Assembly (NCBI GenBank): GCA_035946735.1
Contig: DASYYZ010000004.1
Coordinates: forward strand, 1 to 64,000
Direction: 5' to 3'
DNA: 64,000 bases
DNA from: Gp13-AA77 sp035946735
Lineage (GTDB): Bacteria; Acidobacteriota; Terriglobia; UBA7540
Positions 26,790 to 35,250 of the stretch are shown here, in pieces (position 1 is the first letter of the stretch; each line of letters begins with the position of its first letter). The notes under the pieces are model-generated. The model saw nothing but the letters and a program-made list of their open reading frames with translations. It did not search any database and was not told the origin of the DNA. The translations under genes and the position numbers were made by a program.

Positions 26790-26863
26790 CCGCCATCTTA
26801 ACCAGATCCCGCGGAATTGGTCAGCCACAACCGAAAGATTGCAAAATACCGTGACGTCATTTT

Positions 26864-26919
26864 CTGTAGCGCCGGTGTTGCCACCGGCGTATTCGGCGCT
26901 GCGGACAGCGCCGCTACAG
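26864..26919. repeat. Dispersed cloverleaf-type palindromic repeat, copy B
   Basis: This 56-nt element is closed by CTGTAGC...GCTACAG with two internal perfect hairpins: CGCCGGTG-TTGC-CACCGGCG and GGCGCTG-CGGA-CAGCGCC. It has the same outer ends and the same first arm type as copy A (8691-8760) but a shorter second arm. It lies between a receiver gene and the HU gene. Confidence 0.8.
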
Positions 26920-26970
26920 CGAACGATGTCACTATAATTTGCAATTCTCTGTAACTCTACAGCGGGTAGG

Positions 26971-27010
26971 AAAAGCCGAGCGGCGGACCGTGGCAGAGCC
27001 GCCGCCCGGC
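26971..27010 (-). terminator. Rho-independent terminator of the HU gene
   Basis: Read on the minus strand: GCCG-g-GCGGCGG, a 12-nt loop, CCGCCGC-t-CGGC, then TTTT. It begins 6 nt after the HU stop codon. Confidence 0.8.
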
Positions 27011-27015
27011 GCGAG

Positions 27016-27315
27016 TTACTTCTTCTTGGTAGGAACAACCGAGTCCTTGAAGGCTTTTGCCAAACGAAACTTCACCACCGTTTTGGCTGGAATCTTGATA
27101 GGTTCACCCGTTTGGGGATTCCGTCCCACGCGAGCCTTGCGGTTGGCCTTCACGGCCTTGCCGAGTCCCGGGATCGTGAACTGGCCCGAGCTCTTTGTTT
27201 CCTTCGTCGCCAGGTTCGCGATCTCTTCGAGAAAAGCCGCGGCAGCCTTCTTTGCGATGCCCGCCTTCTCAGCGAGGTGAGCAACCACTTGCGACTTTGT
27301 CATCGCTTTCGCCAT
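27016..27315 (-). CDS. HU-family nucleoid DNA-binding protein
   Basis: This 99-aa histone-like protein bends and compacts DNA. The Bac_DNA_binding fold is complete: MTKSQVVAHLAEKAGIAKKAAAAFLEEIANLA (helical dimer part), FTIPGLGKAVKANRKARVGRNPQTGEPIKIPAK (beta arm with the GRNPxTGE signature), then VVKFRLAKAFKDSV. A Lys-rich tail ends it. The ATG at 27315 follows GAGAGGAG on the minus strand. The longer frame up to 27495 has no family match. Confidence 0.95.
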   Translation of the reverse strand: MAKAMTKSQVVAHLAEKAGIAKKAAAAFLEEIANLATKETKSSGQFTIPGLGKAVKANRKARVGRNPQTGEPIKIPAKTVVKFRLAKAFKDSVVPTKKK

Positions 27316-27577
27316 TGAGTTTTGTTCTCCTCTCTTGTTGTTGTGTTTTTTCCGGCCTCTGGACCGCATTCTTGGAGTGCAAGGGCACACTCTATGCAAG
27401 ATGGGCGCAACTGTCAAGCATTTTTGAGGCTGGAACTGAAAAAAACTCAGAAAAGATGCGGCTTTCCAACAGGTCCTGGCTTGCGCGACCTGCAAAAAAG
27501 TCCTTAAGGGGAATTCTGGCGCTGCCGCTCGGTCTCGGCTACAATGCCGTTATCCTCGAAAGCGTAGAGTGACACTG

Positions 27578-27796
27578 ATGCCGATTTTTGAATATCGATG
27601 CCGCGACTGCGGCTCCAAGTTCGAAAAACTTCTGCTTTCCCAGGCGGAGCCTGTGAGATGCCAGCGTTGCCAGAGTTCCGAGCTGGAGCGGCTGCTCTCG
27701 GTGTTCGCCGTGTCCGGCTCCAGCGGCGAGGCGGCGGCGTCCGAGAGCGGCCCCTGTCCTTGCGGAGCTCCTCGCCGTGGCATGTGCGGCGAGTGA
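27578..27796 (+). CDS. FmdB-type zinc-ribbon protein
   Basis: This 72-aa protein starts with the FmdB/zinc-ribbon signature MPIFEYRCRDCGSKFEKLL...VRCQRCQSSELERLLSVF, with two CxxC pairs. A Gly/Ser linker and a second Cys cluster (CPCGAPRRGMCG) end it. FmdB proteins were named as putative regulators of formamidase genes, and the real role of most is unknown. The GNAT gene starts 6 nt after its stop, so they are probably one operon. Confidence 0.85.
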   Translation: MPIFEYRCRDCGSKFEKLLLSQAEPVRCQRCQSSELERLLSVFAVSGSSGEAAASESGPCPCGAPRRGMCGE

Positions 27797-27802
27797 CGCT
27801 GC

Positions 27803-28648
27803 ATGCGCCGTCAACCGATCGCCGTTCGTCCACTTCGGAACCTCTCAGAATTCAGCCAGTGCGAGCGCGTGCAGCGGAACGTCTGGGGCGCGTCTGGAGT
27901 CTCGGGAGAGGTCTTGCTGGTTACGCACAAGAACGGCGGCGCCGTCCTTGGAGCCCTGGCAGGCACGCGCGTGGTGGGCTTCCTTTACGCTTTCCTGGGC
28001 CGGCGCTCCGGCCGGCTGATTCACTGGTCGCACCTGATGGCCATTGAGCCTGCTTACCGGGATCAAGGGCTCGGTTCTCGCCTCAAAGTTGAGCACCGGC
28101 GCAACGCTCTCGAGCAGGGTATCCGTTGTATCGCCTGGACTTACGACCCCCTCCAGAGTCGAAACGCCACTCTGAATCTCGCCCGCCTCGGCGCTCAGGC
28201 GCACGAATATATTCCGGACTGCTACGGACGTTTTCACAGCATCATCGAGCGCGGATTGCCCTCGGACCGCCTGGTGGCGAGCTGGGAGATTGGGAGCGCA
28301 CGCGTAGCGTCCCGGCTGGCCGGCAAGGCTCCGGTTCCTTTCTCCGCGAAGTGGCCGCGCGCCAACCAGACCGCGCTGAACCGAGCGGGCCTCCTTGTCA
28401 ATCGCCGCCTGAACCTTGGCCTCCACGATCCGCGTCTGCTGATCGAGATTCCTACCCATACCGACCGCATGCGAGCCCTGGACCTGAAGCTCGCCCGGCG
28501 CTGGCGTCTCGAAGCGCGGCGTCTCATTCAGCACTACTTCGACGCCGGATATTATGTCGAGGAATTCCTACCTCCGGACTTAACCGCCGAAGGCCGCGGC
28601 TTCTATCTTCTTGCCCGGAGAATCACCCGATCCCGGGCTGAGGGTTAA
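27803..28648 (+). CDS. GNAT-family acetyltransferase (COG3375-like)
   Basis: This 281-aa protein has a GNAT fold in its N-terminal part: VVGFLYAF, then the acetyl-CoA loop HLMAIEPAYRDQGLGSRLK (RDQGLG as the R/Q-x-x-G-x-G/A motif). The downstream pattern TYDPLQSRNATLNLARLGAQAHEYIPDCYG is characteristic of the larger COG3375 acetyltransferases. The substrate is unknown. It is coupled to the zinc-ribbon gene upstream. Confidence 0.85.
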   Translation: MRRQPIAVRPLRNLSEFSQCERVQRNVWGASGVSGEVLLVTHKNGGAVLGALAGTRVVGFLYAFLGRRSGRLIHWSHLMAIEPAYRDQGLGSRLKVEHRRNALEQGIRCIAWTYDPLQSRNATLNLARLGAQAHEYIPDCYGRFHSIIERGLPSDRLVASWEIGSARVASRLAGKAPVPFSAKWPRANQTALNRAGLLVNRRLNLGLHDPRLLIEIPTHTDRMRALDLKLARRWRLEARRLIQHYFDAGYYVEEFLPPDLTAEGRGFYLLARRITRSRAEG

Positions 28649-28847
28649 AACGAATTCCCAACGCCAACTTTCAGTGCCGCGTTCCTGCTACAATCGCCTG
28701 CTTTATCGAGGAGCAGAACCAGTGGCCCGTGCGCGGCCGGCCGCGCGTTTCAAGGCGAGCTTAGCGTTGAGTTGACTTGGGAAGCGATACGTCGCCGTCC
28801 TGAGTTACACGCCAAAATTCGCTCCGGCAATGACCGAATGCTCGGCA

Positions 28848-29036
28848 TTAGTCGGCGTAGAGCTCGACAAAGCGACATGTTGGGCAAAAGCGTGCTTCAA
28901 CACCAAGCCCGGTAGTTTGGCTGATCGGGGTAGTGGGCGTGGAGAATCTATCATCGTTAACGGCGGGGAGCATCAGGGCGAACGGAGCTGACTTCATTTC
29001 CTCTCCGCACTTTGGGCACTTGTGTTCGTCGCTCAC
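28848..29036 (-). CDS. Small zinc-ribbon-like protein (62 aa)
   Basis: This 62-aa protein has an N-terminal CPKCGEEM and a C-terminal CPTC pair, enough for one zinc site. The middle is unremarkable. The family is not known to me. It lies 75 nt from the divergent membrane-protein gene at 29112. Confidence 0.55.
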   Translation of the reverse strand: MSDEHKCPKCGEEMKSAPFALMLPAVNDDRFSTPTTPISQTTGLGVEARFCPTCRFVELYAD

Positions 29037-29111
29037 ACCAGAATTATAGCGTGAGGGGCCGTCCGGTCGCCGGATTTTTCATGGCCTGAGCGTGGTAAAA
29101 TTTGCCGCGTT

Positions 29112-29876
29112 ATGGGTTTCAACGTGGCGTGGTTTGTCGGCGTTGGTGCAGCGATGATTTTGACGGCGGTCACGTTCGCTATTCCAGAACGGCGTAAGAG
29201 GTCCGCTGCCTTAGCGCTCGCAGCCGCTGGAACTTTACTGTGTGTTTCGCCGTTGTGGGGTCGCCTGGTTTCCAATCGGGTAGTTTTCTACATGCCTGGT
29301 TGGGGCTGGCTAACGTTTGGACTGGCTCTGTTCTTTTATGGGGCGTGGTTAGCGAGACTACACGAGCGGGTGATCGACAGGTTGCGCAGGGGTCCGCGAC
29401 TGTTGGTTGAGCACGGCGCGGGAGTGCAGTTGCCGATGCCTGGTAATTGCTTCGCGCGTGGATTGACCGTAAGAAACAGTGAGCGTCGGTTTGAAACAAC
29501 GGCGCGGAACGTGACCGTCAGCCTCGAATTTCGACACGCTACCTGGGAGAGACACTCTGGCACGGGGGTATGGCTCCGGGGGTCGAGGTTAATGCGACGG
29601 GTTTCATTTGGGATGGGTGACGATCCGATATTCCTGCCGCTGTATTACTGGTGTCCCACCGGTGGACAGCCACAGTATCACCTGGCCGATGCTGCGGCAA
29701 TGGACATCAACCAGCACGGGCTTTGCTTGAGAGCCGAGCCGACACCCATCCAGTATGGGGAGTGGCGCGTGAGGGTGAAGCTCACTGGTGACAACATCAA
29801 CGAGACGTGGGATACGGGGGTTCTCCTTGATCGGACAAGCGCATCCATGTTTCCAGCGAGGAGGCGATGGTTCTAG
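29112..29876 (+). CDS. Membrane protein of unknown function (254 aa)
   Basis: I do not recognise this protein. Residues 1-80 contain three hydrophobic segments: VAWFVGVGAAMILTAVTFAI, LALAAAGTLLCVSPLW and WGWLTFGLALFFYGAWLA. The remaining ~170 residues look like a soluble beta-rich domain (FETTARNVTVSLEF, YGEWRVRVKLTGDN). A layout of helices then a beta-sandwich recalls small host proteins with a 'membrane plus C2/Ig-like' plan, but I assign no function. GC content is slightly lower than in the neighbours. Confidence 0.6.
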   Translation: MGFNVAWFVGVGAAMILTAVTFAIPERRKRSAALALAAAGTLLCVSPLWGRLVSNRVVFYMPGWGWLTFGLALFFYGAWLARLHERVIDRLRRGPRLLVEHGAGVQLPMPGNCFARGLTVRNSERRFETTARNVTVSLEFRHATWERHSGTGVWLRGSRLMRRVSFGMGDDPIFLPLYYWCPTGGQPQYHLADAAAMDINQHGLCLRAEPTPIQYGEWRVRVKLTGDNINETWDTGVLLDRTSASMFPARRRWF

Positions 29877-29892
29877 TCCCGCCAGAGCGCTA

Positions 29893-30066
29893 CTACGAGC
29901 CCAAGAAGAACGCGTCAATCGAATCTTGAATCGCGTGGCTTGCCAGGTGTTCAAGCGTGGTTTTGCACCCGCGCGGACATTGCGGGTCCTTGGCGAGCAG
30001 GAATAGTCCACCTGCGATTACAGCTCCCCATAAAAGAGCGGTCCCGTCAAAGCTTTGTTGTCTCAT
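29893..30066 (-). CDS. Small membrane protein (57 aa)
   Basis: This 57-codon ORF begins with ATG directly behind a perfect ribosome binding site (GGAGGT, 3 nt spacing). It encodes one hydrophobic segment (ALLWGAVIAGGLFLLA, residues 10-25). A short tail with CPRGC and an amphipathic helix (TTLEHLASHAIQDSIDAFFLG) follows. The layout, a single anchor plus a Cys pair, supports a real gene. No family is recognised. It is convergent with the membrane protein ending at 29876. Confidence 0.55.
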   Translation of the reverse strand: MRQQSFDGTALLWGAVIAGGLFLLAKDPQCPRGCKTTLEHLASHAIQDSIDAFFLGS

Positions 30067-30289
30067 ACTACCTCCACACTCACACTAAGGCGAAAGTGCG
30101 GCGAAGTCAATATGAAAGAGAGCGCTGTTTAGGGTAGCAGCTTTTCCAGCCGCCAGATTGTGCTTGTGATGCTGGCGGCCATCGCGGGCGTCACTCGGAC
30201 GGAGCGGGCCGGGCTGGCGCAGACATGCTGAGACCGCCAGCCAGACGGAAGCGTGCTGAGGCAAAAAAAACCTGCTTACGTCTGTCTCT

Positions 30290-30983
30290 TTGCAGCGGGG
30301 ATGCCGACGCACGCGAGTACATTTCAGGGGGCATACACCTGGAGCAAGTCGTTCGACTATGGGTCGAGCTTCGAAGACATCCTGGACCCGCTCGACTTTG
30401 CCCGCAGCTATGCGCTCTCCCAGTTCGATGCCCGCAATCGATTCGTCTTCAGCTACGGCTGGCAGTGCGAGTTCCGAAGCGAAACGGGGCCGTGGGGAAG
30501 ATCGCTGACGGCTGGTCGCTTTCAGGCATCATCACCTTTCAGAGCGGCTTTCCCATTCGCATCACCGACTCCACCGACAATGAGCTCCAGTACAGCTTCG
30601 ACTTCCTTACACCCGGCGAGCCAAATCTGGTGGGTAAGTTCCGCCGTCTCGACCCACGCGGTCCGGGCCACTTTGCCTTCGATCCCAGCGCCTTTGCCGA
30701 TCCTGGTCCGGTGGGCGTGATCGGCAGCTCGCCTCGCACGATATGCTGCGGTCCGGGGATCAACAACTTTGACGTCGCCTTCCTCAAGGACACCACCGTC
30801 ACCGAAAAGACTCGCCTCCAGTTCCGGGCGGAGTTCTTCAATCTGTTTAACCACGCGCAGTTTGTGAATCCGGCGCCCACGGGCGGCGTCGCGAGCGCAG
30901 ACTTCAACTCTGGCGCGTTCGGGACCGTGGTCCGCGCCCGCGATCCACGATTGATCCAGTTTGCGTTAAAATTCATATTCTAG
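30290..30983 (+). pseudogene. TonB-dependent receptor C-terminal remnant (Oar-like)
   Basis: Only the end of an acidobacterial TonB-dependent receptor survives, in two reading frames. The first frame (to about 30470) reads TFQGAYTWSKSFDYGS...ARSYALSQFDARNRFVFSYGW. The second frame reads ADGWSLSGIITFQSGFPIRI...EKTRLQFRAEFFNLFNHAQFVNP...QFALKFIF and ends at the normal C-terminal Phe. The carboxypeptidase-like domain, plug and most of the barrel are missing. No start signal is visible. It should be non-functional. Confidence 0.85.
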
Positions 30984-31073
30984 AAGCACTTTTCTATTCG
31001 TCCTCCGATGGCTGCTCGAGATCACATGGCGAGCCCGGACGAAGGACCAGGGACCAGGCACGAAGGACTATCT

Positions 31074-32444
31074 ATGTACAGCGCTCTCCGCAAGGAAATC
31101 GAAGCCTTCGAGAAACGCACGCCAGGTTCGAAGCAGGCGCATGCGCGAGCTGAAAAGACCCTGCCGCTGGGAGTGGCTTCGAACTTCCGCATCTATGATC
31201 CCCATCCCATCTTCGTGCGCGATGGATTTGGCGGCCACATCCACGATCTCGACGGCAACGACTATATCGATTTCAATCTTTGCTTCGGCGCTTTGATGGC
31301 CGGTCACTGCCATCCAGCGGTGACTCGCGCCGTTGCCGAACGGCTGCATACCGGAACCATGTTCGGCATGCCCCACGAACTCGAGGCCGAATTGGCCGAG
31401 GAGATCGTGGCGCGGTTTCCGGTCGATCAGGTGCGCTTCGGATCGAGCGGCACTGAAGTCACGATGCACGCGATTCGCCTCGGGCGCGGCTACACGGGTC
31501 GTGACCGGATACTCAAGATGGAAGGCGGATACCACGGCGTCCACGATTCGGTGATGGTCAGCGTGAAGCCCAAAGCTCCTCAGTTCGGCGACCCTGAGAA
31601 TCCTGCGCAGGTACCCTCCAGCGCCGGCGTTCCCGCCGGTACGGTGGAGAACACGCTGGTGGCGCCGTTCAATAATCTTGCCGCCGCAGAACGGCTCTTT
31701 ACCCGCTACCCCAAGGAGATCGCGGCCGTGATCGTCGAGCCTATCATGATGAATGTGGGCATCTGCATGCCGGAAGCGGGCTATCTGCAAGGTCTCCGCG
31801 AACTCACGTCCCGTTACGGCGCGCTGCTGATCTTTGACGAGGTTAAGACAGGCGCCAAGCTGGCCCGGGGCGGGGCTTGTGAGTACTTCGGAATTCGGCC
31901 GGACATCATCTGCCTGGCCAAGTCCATCGGTGGCGGATTTCCGCTGGCCGCCTACGCCGCCCGCCGCGAGGTCATGGACGTGATCACGCAATACAAGGTG
32001 TTCCACGCCGGAACCTACAACACTAACCCGCTGGTGATGGCTGCCGGTATCGCCACCTTCCGCGAAGTGCTCACACCAGCGGCCTATGAGCAAATCAATC
32101 GCATGAACCAGCGCCTGGTGGACGGTCACAACCGGATCATCAGGAAGGAAGGCTTGGACGCGTACTCGATCGGCTGCGGCGCCAACGGCGTGGTGATGCT
32201 CTACCCGAAGCCGGTGCGCAACTACCGCGATTGGGTGGCGATTGACGTCGATCTCTGGAGACACTACTGGTTTGGCATGGTGAATCGCGGGGTGCTCTGC
32301 CAGGGGCACTGGTGGGACGAGCAATGGACGATCTCTGTCCAGCACACCGAATCGGACATCGACCGGCATCTGGAGGTGTTCGCCGAGATCGCGCCGGCGC
32401 TGGCGCAAGCTCAGCACGAGCGCATTGCCGTAGCCGCAGGTTAG
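31074..32444 (+). CDS. Class III aminotransferase (glutamate-1-semialdehyde aminomutase-like)
   Basis: This 456-aa PLP enzyme of aminotransferase class III has the expected motifs: DGNDYIDFNLCFGALMAGHCHPAV, FGSSGTEVTMHAIRLGRGYTGR, GGYHGVHDS, LLIFDEVKTG (cofactor Asp), and the Schiff-base Lys in CLAKSIGGGFPLAAY. It resembles glutamate-1-semialdehyde aminomutase, but the long insert around residues 170-200 and the neighbourhood suggest a catabolic transaminase acting on an amine or amino acid. The ATG at 31074 has AAGGA upstream, while an ATG-containing extension to 31008 does not match the family. An amino-acid permease and a decayed aldehyde dehydrogenase follow. Confidence 0.88.
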   Translation: MYSALRKEIEAFEKRTPGSKQAHARAEKTLPLGVASNFRIYDPHPIFVRDGFGGHIHDLDGNDYIDFNLCFGALMAGHCHPAVTRAVAERLHTGTMFGMPHELEAELAEEIVARFPVDQVRFGSSGTEVTMHAIRLGRGYTGRDRILKMEGGYHGVHDSVMVSVKPKAPQFGDPENPAQVPSSAGVPAGTVENTLVAPFNNLAAAERLFTRYPKEIAAVIVEPIMMNVGICMPEAGYLQGLRELTSRYGALLIFDEVKTGAKLARGGACEYFGIRPDIICLAKSIGGGFPLAAYAARREVMDVITQYKVFHAGTYNTNPLVMAAGIATFREVLTPAAYEQINRMNQRLVDGHNRIIRKEGLDAYSIGCGANGVVMLYPKPVRNYRDWVAIDVDLWRHYWFGMVNRGVLCQGHWWDEQWTISVQHTESDIDRHLEVFAEIAPALAQAQHERIAVAAG

Positions 32445-32482
32445 AAGTCGCGATGGTGTGATTTGACGGCGGGACTTAAGGG

Positions 32483-32701
32483 ATGAAAAGGTATCTGATT
32501 GTGATCGAAGAAACCAGTACTGGCTACTCAGCTTACTGCCCGGATCTTGAAGGCTGTGTCTCGACCGGCACAACTCAGGAAGAACTCGAGCGCAATATGC
32601 GTGAAGCGATCGAATTTCACCTGGAGGGTCCGCGAGAAGAAGGCCACCCGGTGCCGGAGCCGCACACCTATTCTGCAGTCGTCGAAGTCTTCGCATCATA
32701 G
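32483..32701 (+). CDS. HicB-like antitoxin-family protein, orphan
   Basis: This 72-aa protein has the UPF0150/HicB N-terminal fold: YLIVIEETSTGYSAYCPDLEGCVSTGTTQEELERNMREAIEFHLEG. No DNA-binding tail and no HicA partner gene are present on either side. Such solo HicB-like proteins are common and their role is unclear. It lies between the aminotransferase and the permease on the same strand, with a ribosome binding site AAGGG. Confidence 0.85.
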   Translation: MKRYLIVIEETSTGYSAYCPDLEGCVSTGTTQEELERNMREAIEFHLEGPREEGHPVPEPHTYSAVVEVFAS

Positions 32702-32742
32702 TTTGTGAAACGGGCCATTCTTCGTGGATTCCGTCAATTCTC

Positions 32743-34176
32743 TTGGCCACCAGCAGCTCTTCCATTCCGCTGACCCAACACAACCAGGCCCATTTGGTCC
32801 GTGCCCTCGGCGGCCGCGACCTCGTCTTGCTCTTCATCGTTGCGGTTTTCAATCTCAATGTCGTTCCCAGCATCGCTGCCAACGGCGGCGTGACGATCTG
32901 GTTGTGGCTCCTCTCGTTGCTGTTCTTTTTCCTTCCGCAAGGCGTCGCCGTGATCGAATTGGCACACCGCTATCCCGGCGAGGGCGGCGTTTACCTTTGG
33001 GCAAAAGAAGTCTTTGGCGACTTTCACGGATTCCTGTCCGGTTGGTGCTATTGGACCACCAACATGATGTATGTGCCGACTGTCATGCTCTATTTCGTCG
33101 GCGTGTCCGTATTCGTTCTGGGTCCGAGTCACGCCTCGCTTACCGACAACAAGACCTTCGCCGTGGGTGTGTCGCTGCTGCTCTTGGCGCTGCTGGTGGG
33201 ACTCAATATCGTGGGCCTCGGGGTGGGGAAATGGCTCAATAACATCGGCAGTATCGGCACCTCGATCGCCGCCGCCGTCCTGATCGGATTAGGTGTTATC
33301 GTCTGGCTGCGCTTTGGCAGCAGCTTGAGCGCTGCGGATTTTCAGATGCCCGCGAATGCGCGATCGGCGCTGAATGCTTTCGGAGTGATCTGTTTTGGGC
33401 TGGTCGGATTGGAGCTTGCCTCGGTGATGGGCGATGAGATTAGGGATCCCGCACGCGTTCTGCCCGGAGCGGTGGCCTGGGGAGGCGTGATCTCCGGAAT
33501 GCTCTACGTTTCGGCGACGCTCATTCTGCTGCTGTCGGTCGGACGGAAGGACATCAATGTGCTCGCCGGAATCATTCAGGCGGTAAGTCATATGGCGGGC
33601 CGGGTGGGGGCCGGTTGGATGATTGCTCCTTTCGCAATCCTGCTCAGCTTGTCAATCGCAGGGATCGGTTCGGCCTGGGTGGCGGGCTCGGCTCGCATTC
33701 CTTTTGTGGCCGGGCTCGACTCCTGCCTGCCACGCTGGCTCGGCAAGGTACATCCGCGCTACCACACGCCTTACGCGGCTCTCATCGTACAGTTCGTGAT
33801 CTCGTCCATACTGGTTCTGATCAGCTTCCTGGGTTCCGGCGTGCAGGAGACGTTTCAGCGGCTGCTTTCGTTAGCCGTGGTCCTTCAGTTGGTGCCCTTC
33901 ATCTATATGTTTGCCGCCCTTCTCAAGCTCGCCTTTAGTCGTTCGGCCGTGAGAGGTCATTACAGTAAGCCTGTCCTGGCGCTGGCCGGTGGCAGCGGCC
34001 TGCTGATGACGGCCCTTGGGATCCTCTTCGCGTTTTCTCCGGCGCAGCAGATTACGTCGCTGTTCACCTACGAGGCCTGGATGCTGGGAGGCACGGCCAT
34101 TTTTGTGGGTCTCGCAGTGTTCTTCTTCTATGTATACTCCCGCCGTGGTTCCGTTCGACGGGCAAGTGTCCTATAG
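32743..34176 (+). CDS. APC-superfamily amino acid permease
   Basis: This 477-aa inner-membrane transporter has about 12 hydrophobic helices. It opens with LGGRDLVLLFIVAVFNLNVVPSIAANG and contains PGEGGVYLWAKEVFGDFHGFLSGWCYWTTN, the G/E-G-G-x-Y-x-W motif of amino acid/polyamine permeases (APC). It probably imports an amino acid or amine used by the adjacent aminotransferase and the former aldehyde dehydrogenase. The start appears to be TTG, as no in-frame ATG or GTG fits the N-terminus. Confidence 0.88.
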   Translation: MATSSSSIPLTQHNQAHLVRALGGRDLVLLFIVAVFNLNVVPSIAANGGVTIWLWLLSLLFFFLPQGVAVIELAHRYPGEGGVYLWAKEVFGDFHGFLSGWCYWTTNMMYVPTVMLYFVGVSVFVLGPSHASLTDNKTFAVGVSLLLLALLVGLNIVGLGVGKWLNNIGSIGTSIAAAVLIGLGVIVWLRFGSSLSAADFQMPANARSALNAFGVICFGLVGLELASVMGDEIRDPARVLPGAVAWGGVISGMLYVSATLILLLSVGRKDINVLAGIIQAVSHMAGRVGAGWMIAPFAILLSLSIAGIGSAWVAGSARIPFVAGLDSCLPRWLGKVHPRYHTPYAALIVQFVISSILVLISFLGSGVQETFQRLLSLAVVLQLVPFIYMFAALLKLAFSRSAVRGHYSKPVLALAGGSGLLMTALGILFAFSPAQQITSLFTYEAWMLGGTAIFVGLAVFFFYVYSRRGSVRRASVL

Positions 34177-34224
34177 CGGCGCCCGGCGGATCGCTGTCCG
34201 TGATGGACAAACTGAGGGACCAGC

Positions 34225-35250
34225 ATGAAACGCTACAGCATGTACATCAACGGCGAGTGGACCGACGCTGCCGATGGCAGCTATTTTCTCCGTTTACGAC
34301 CCCTCCACCGAAGATGTGATCGCAGAAGTACCGGAAGCAACGGCTGCTGATATCACCCAAGCTGTGGGCGCGGCCCGTGAAGACATTTGACAGCGGCGCC
34401 TGGCCAGCCACAACAGCCCAGGAGCGCGGCAGGATCCTGCTGCGGCTCGCCGAGCGGGTGCGCAAAGGCGCCGGCGAACTTGCCGAGCTGGAGTCGCGTA
34501 ACTCCGGAAAGCCGATCGTTGAGGCGGAATTCGACATCAACGATGTGGCCACCTGCTTTGAGTACTACGGCGGGCTCGCCACCAAGGTCACAGGCTCGGT
34601 TAACCACCTGCCCGACAATGCTTTAAGCCTCGCCCTGAAAGAACCGGTCGGTGTCGCAGGCCTGATAATTCCCTGGAATTACCCGCTGCTGATGGCCGCC
34701 TGGAAGCTCGCGCCTGCCATCGCCGCGGGTTGTACCTGTATTTTGAAGCCGGCCGAGCAGATGCCGCTGACCGCGCTCCTGCTGGCGCAGTGGTTTTCGG
34801 GATGTGGGGCTGCCGCCGGGAGTGGTCAACATCGTCACCGGCTTCGGCGAGACGGCGGGCGCGCCGCTCGTGATGCATCCGGACGTGCAGAAGATCGCTT
34901 TCACGGGTAGCGCTAACGTGGGCAAGCAGATCCTCAAGATGGCGGCTGACTCCATCAAGCGCGTAACACTCGAGCTTCGCGGCAAGAGTCCAAACATCTT
35001 CTTCGCCGACTCCGACTTTGAAGCGGCAGTGGATGGCGCTCTCTTCGGCGTCTTCATCAATGTGGTTAAAGCCCTGCGAGTTGGAATCGTGTGGGTAAAT
35101 CACATGCAGCCTACCTACGTGGAGGCGCCCTGGGGCGGCTACAAGCAGTCCGGGTTCGGTCGCGAGCTCGGTCCGTGGGGTATCGAGGAGTATCTGGAGA
35201 CCAAGCAGGTTTACGTCAACCTGAACGAGCAGCCGATCGGGTGGTATTGA
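34225..35250 (+). pseudogene. Aldehyde dehydrogenase pseudogene (frameshifts and internal deletion)
   Basis: Homology to NAD-dependent aldehyde dehydrogenases (betaine-aldehyde type) is spread over three frames. The order is MKRYSMYINGEWTDAADG; SVYDPSTEDVIAEVPEATA; TFDSGAWPATTAQERGRILL...IIPWNYPLLMAAWKLAPAIAAG; GLPPGVVNIVTGFGETAG...FTGSANVGK...LELRGKSPN. Shifts lie near 34287, 34378 and 34800. After GALFGVFIN (about 35062) the text jumps to VVKALRVGIVWVNHMQPTYVEAPWGGYKQSGFGRELG, so roughly 200 codons including the catalytic Cys region are deleted. A good start with GAGGGA suggests it was once expressed after the permease gene. Confidence 0.92.

Noticed and set aside
28731..28746. 16-bp perfect palindrome GCGCGGCCGGCCGCGC
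   Set aside because: Such GC-only palindromes are expected by chance at this composition, and nothing around it supports a function.
28814..29000. Plus-strand frame opposite the small zinc-ribbon gene
   Set aside because: The minus-strand frame has paired CxxC motifs and a better start. The plus-strand peptide has no pattern.
31068..32882. 604-codon minus-strand open frame across the aminotransferase gene
   Set aside because: It spans the antisense of a clear PLP enzyme and hicB. Length is explained by third-position GC bias.
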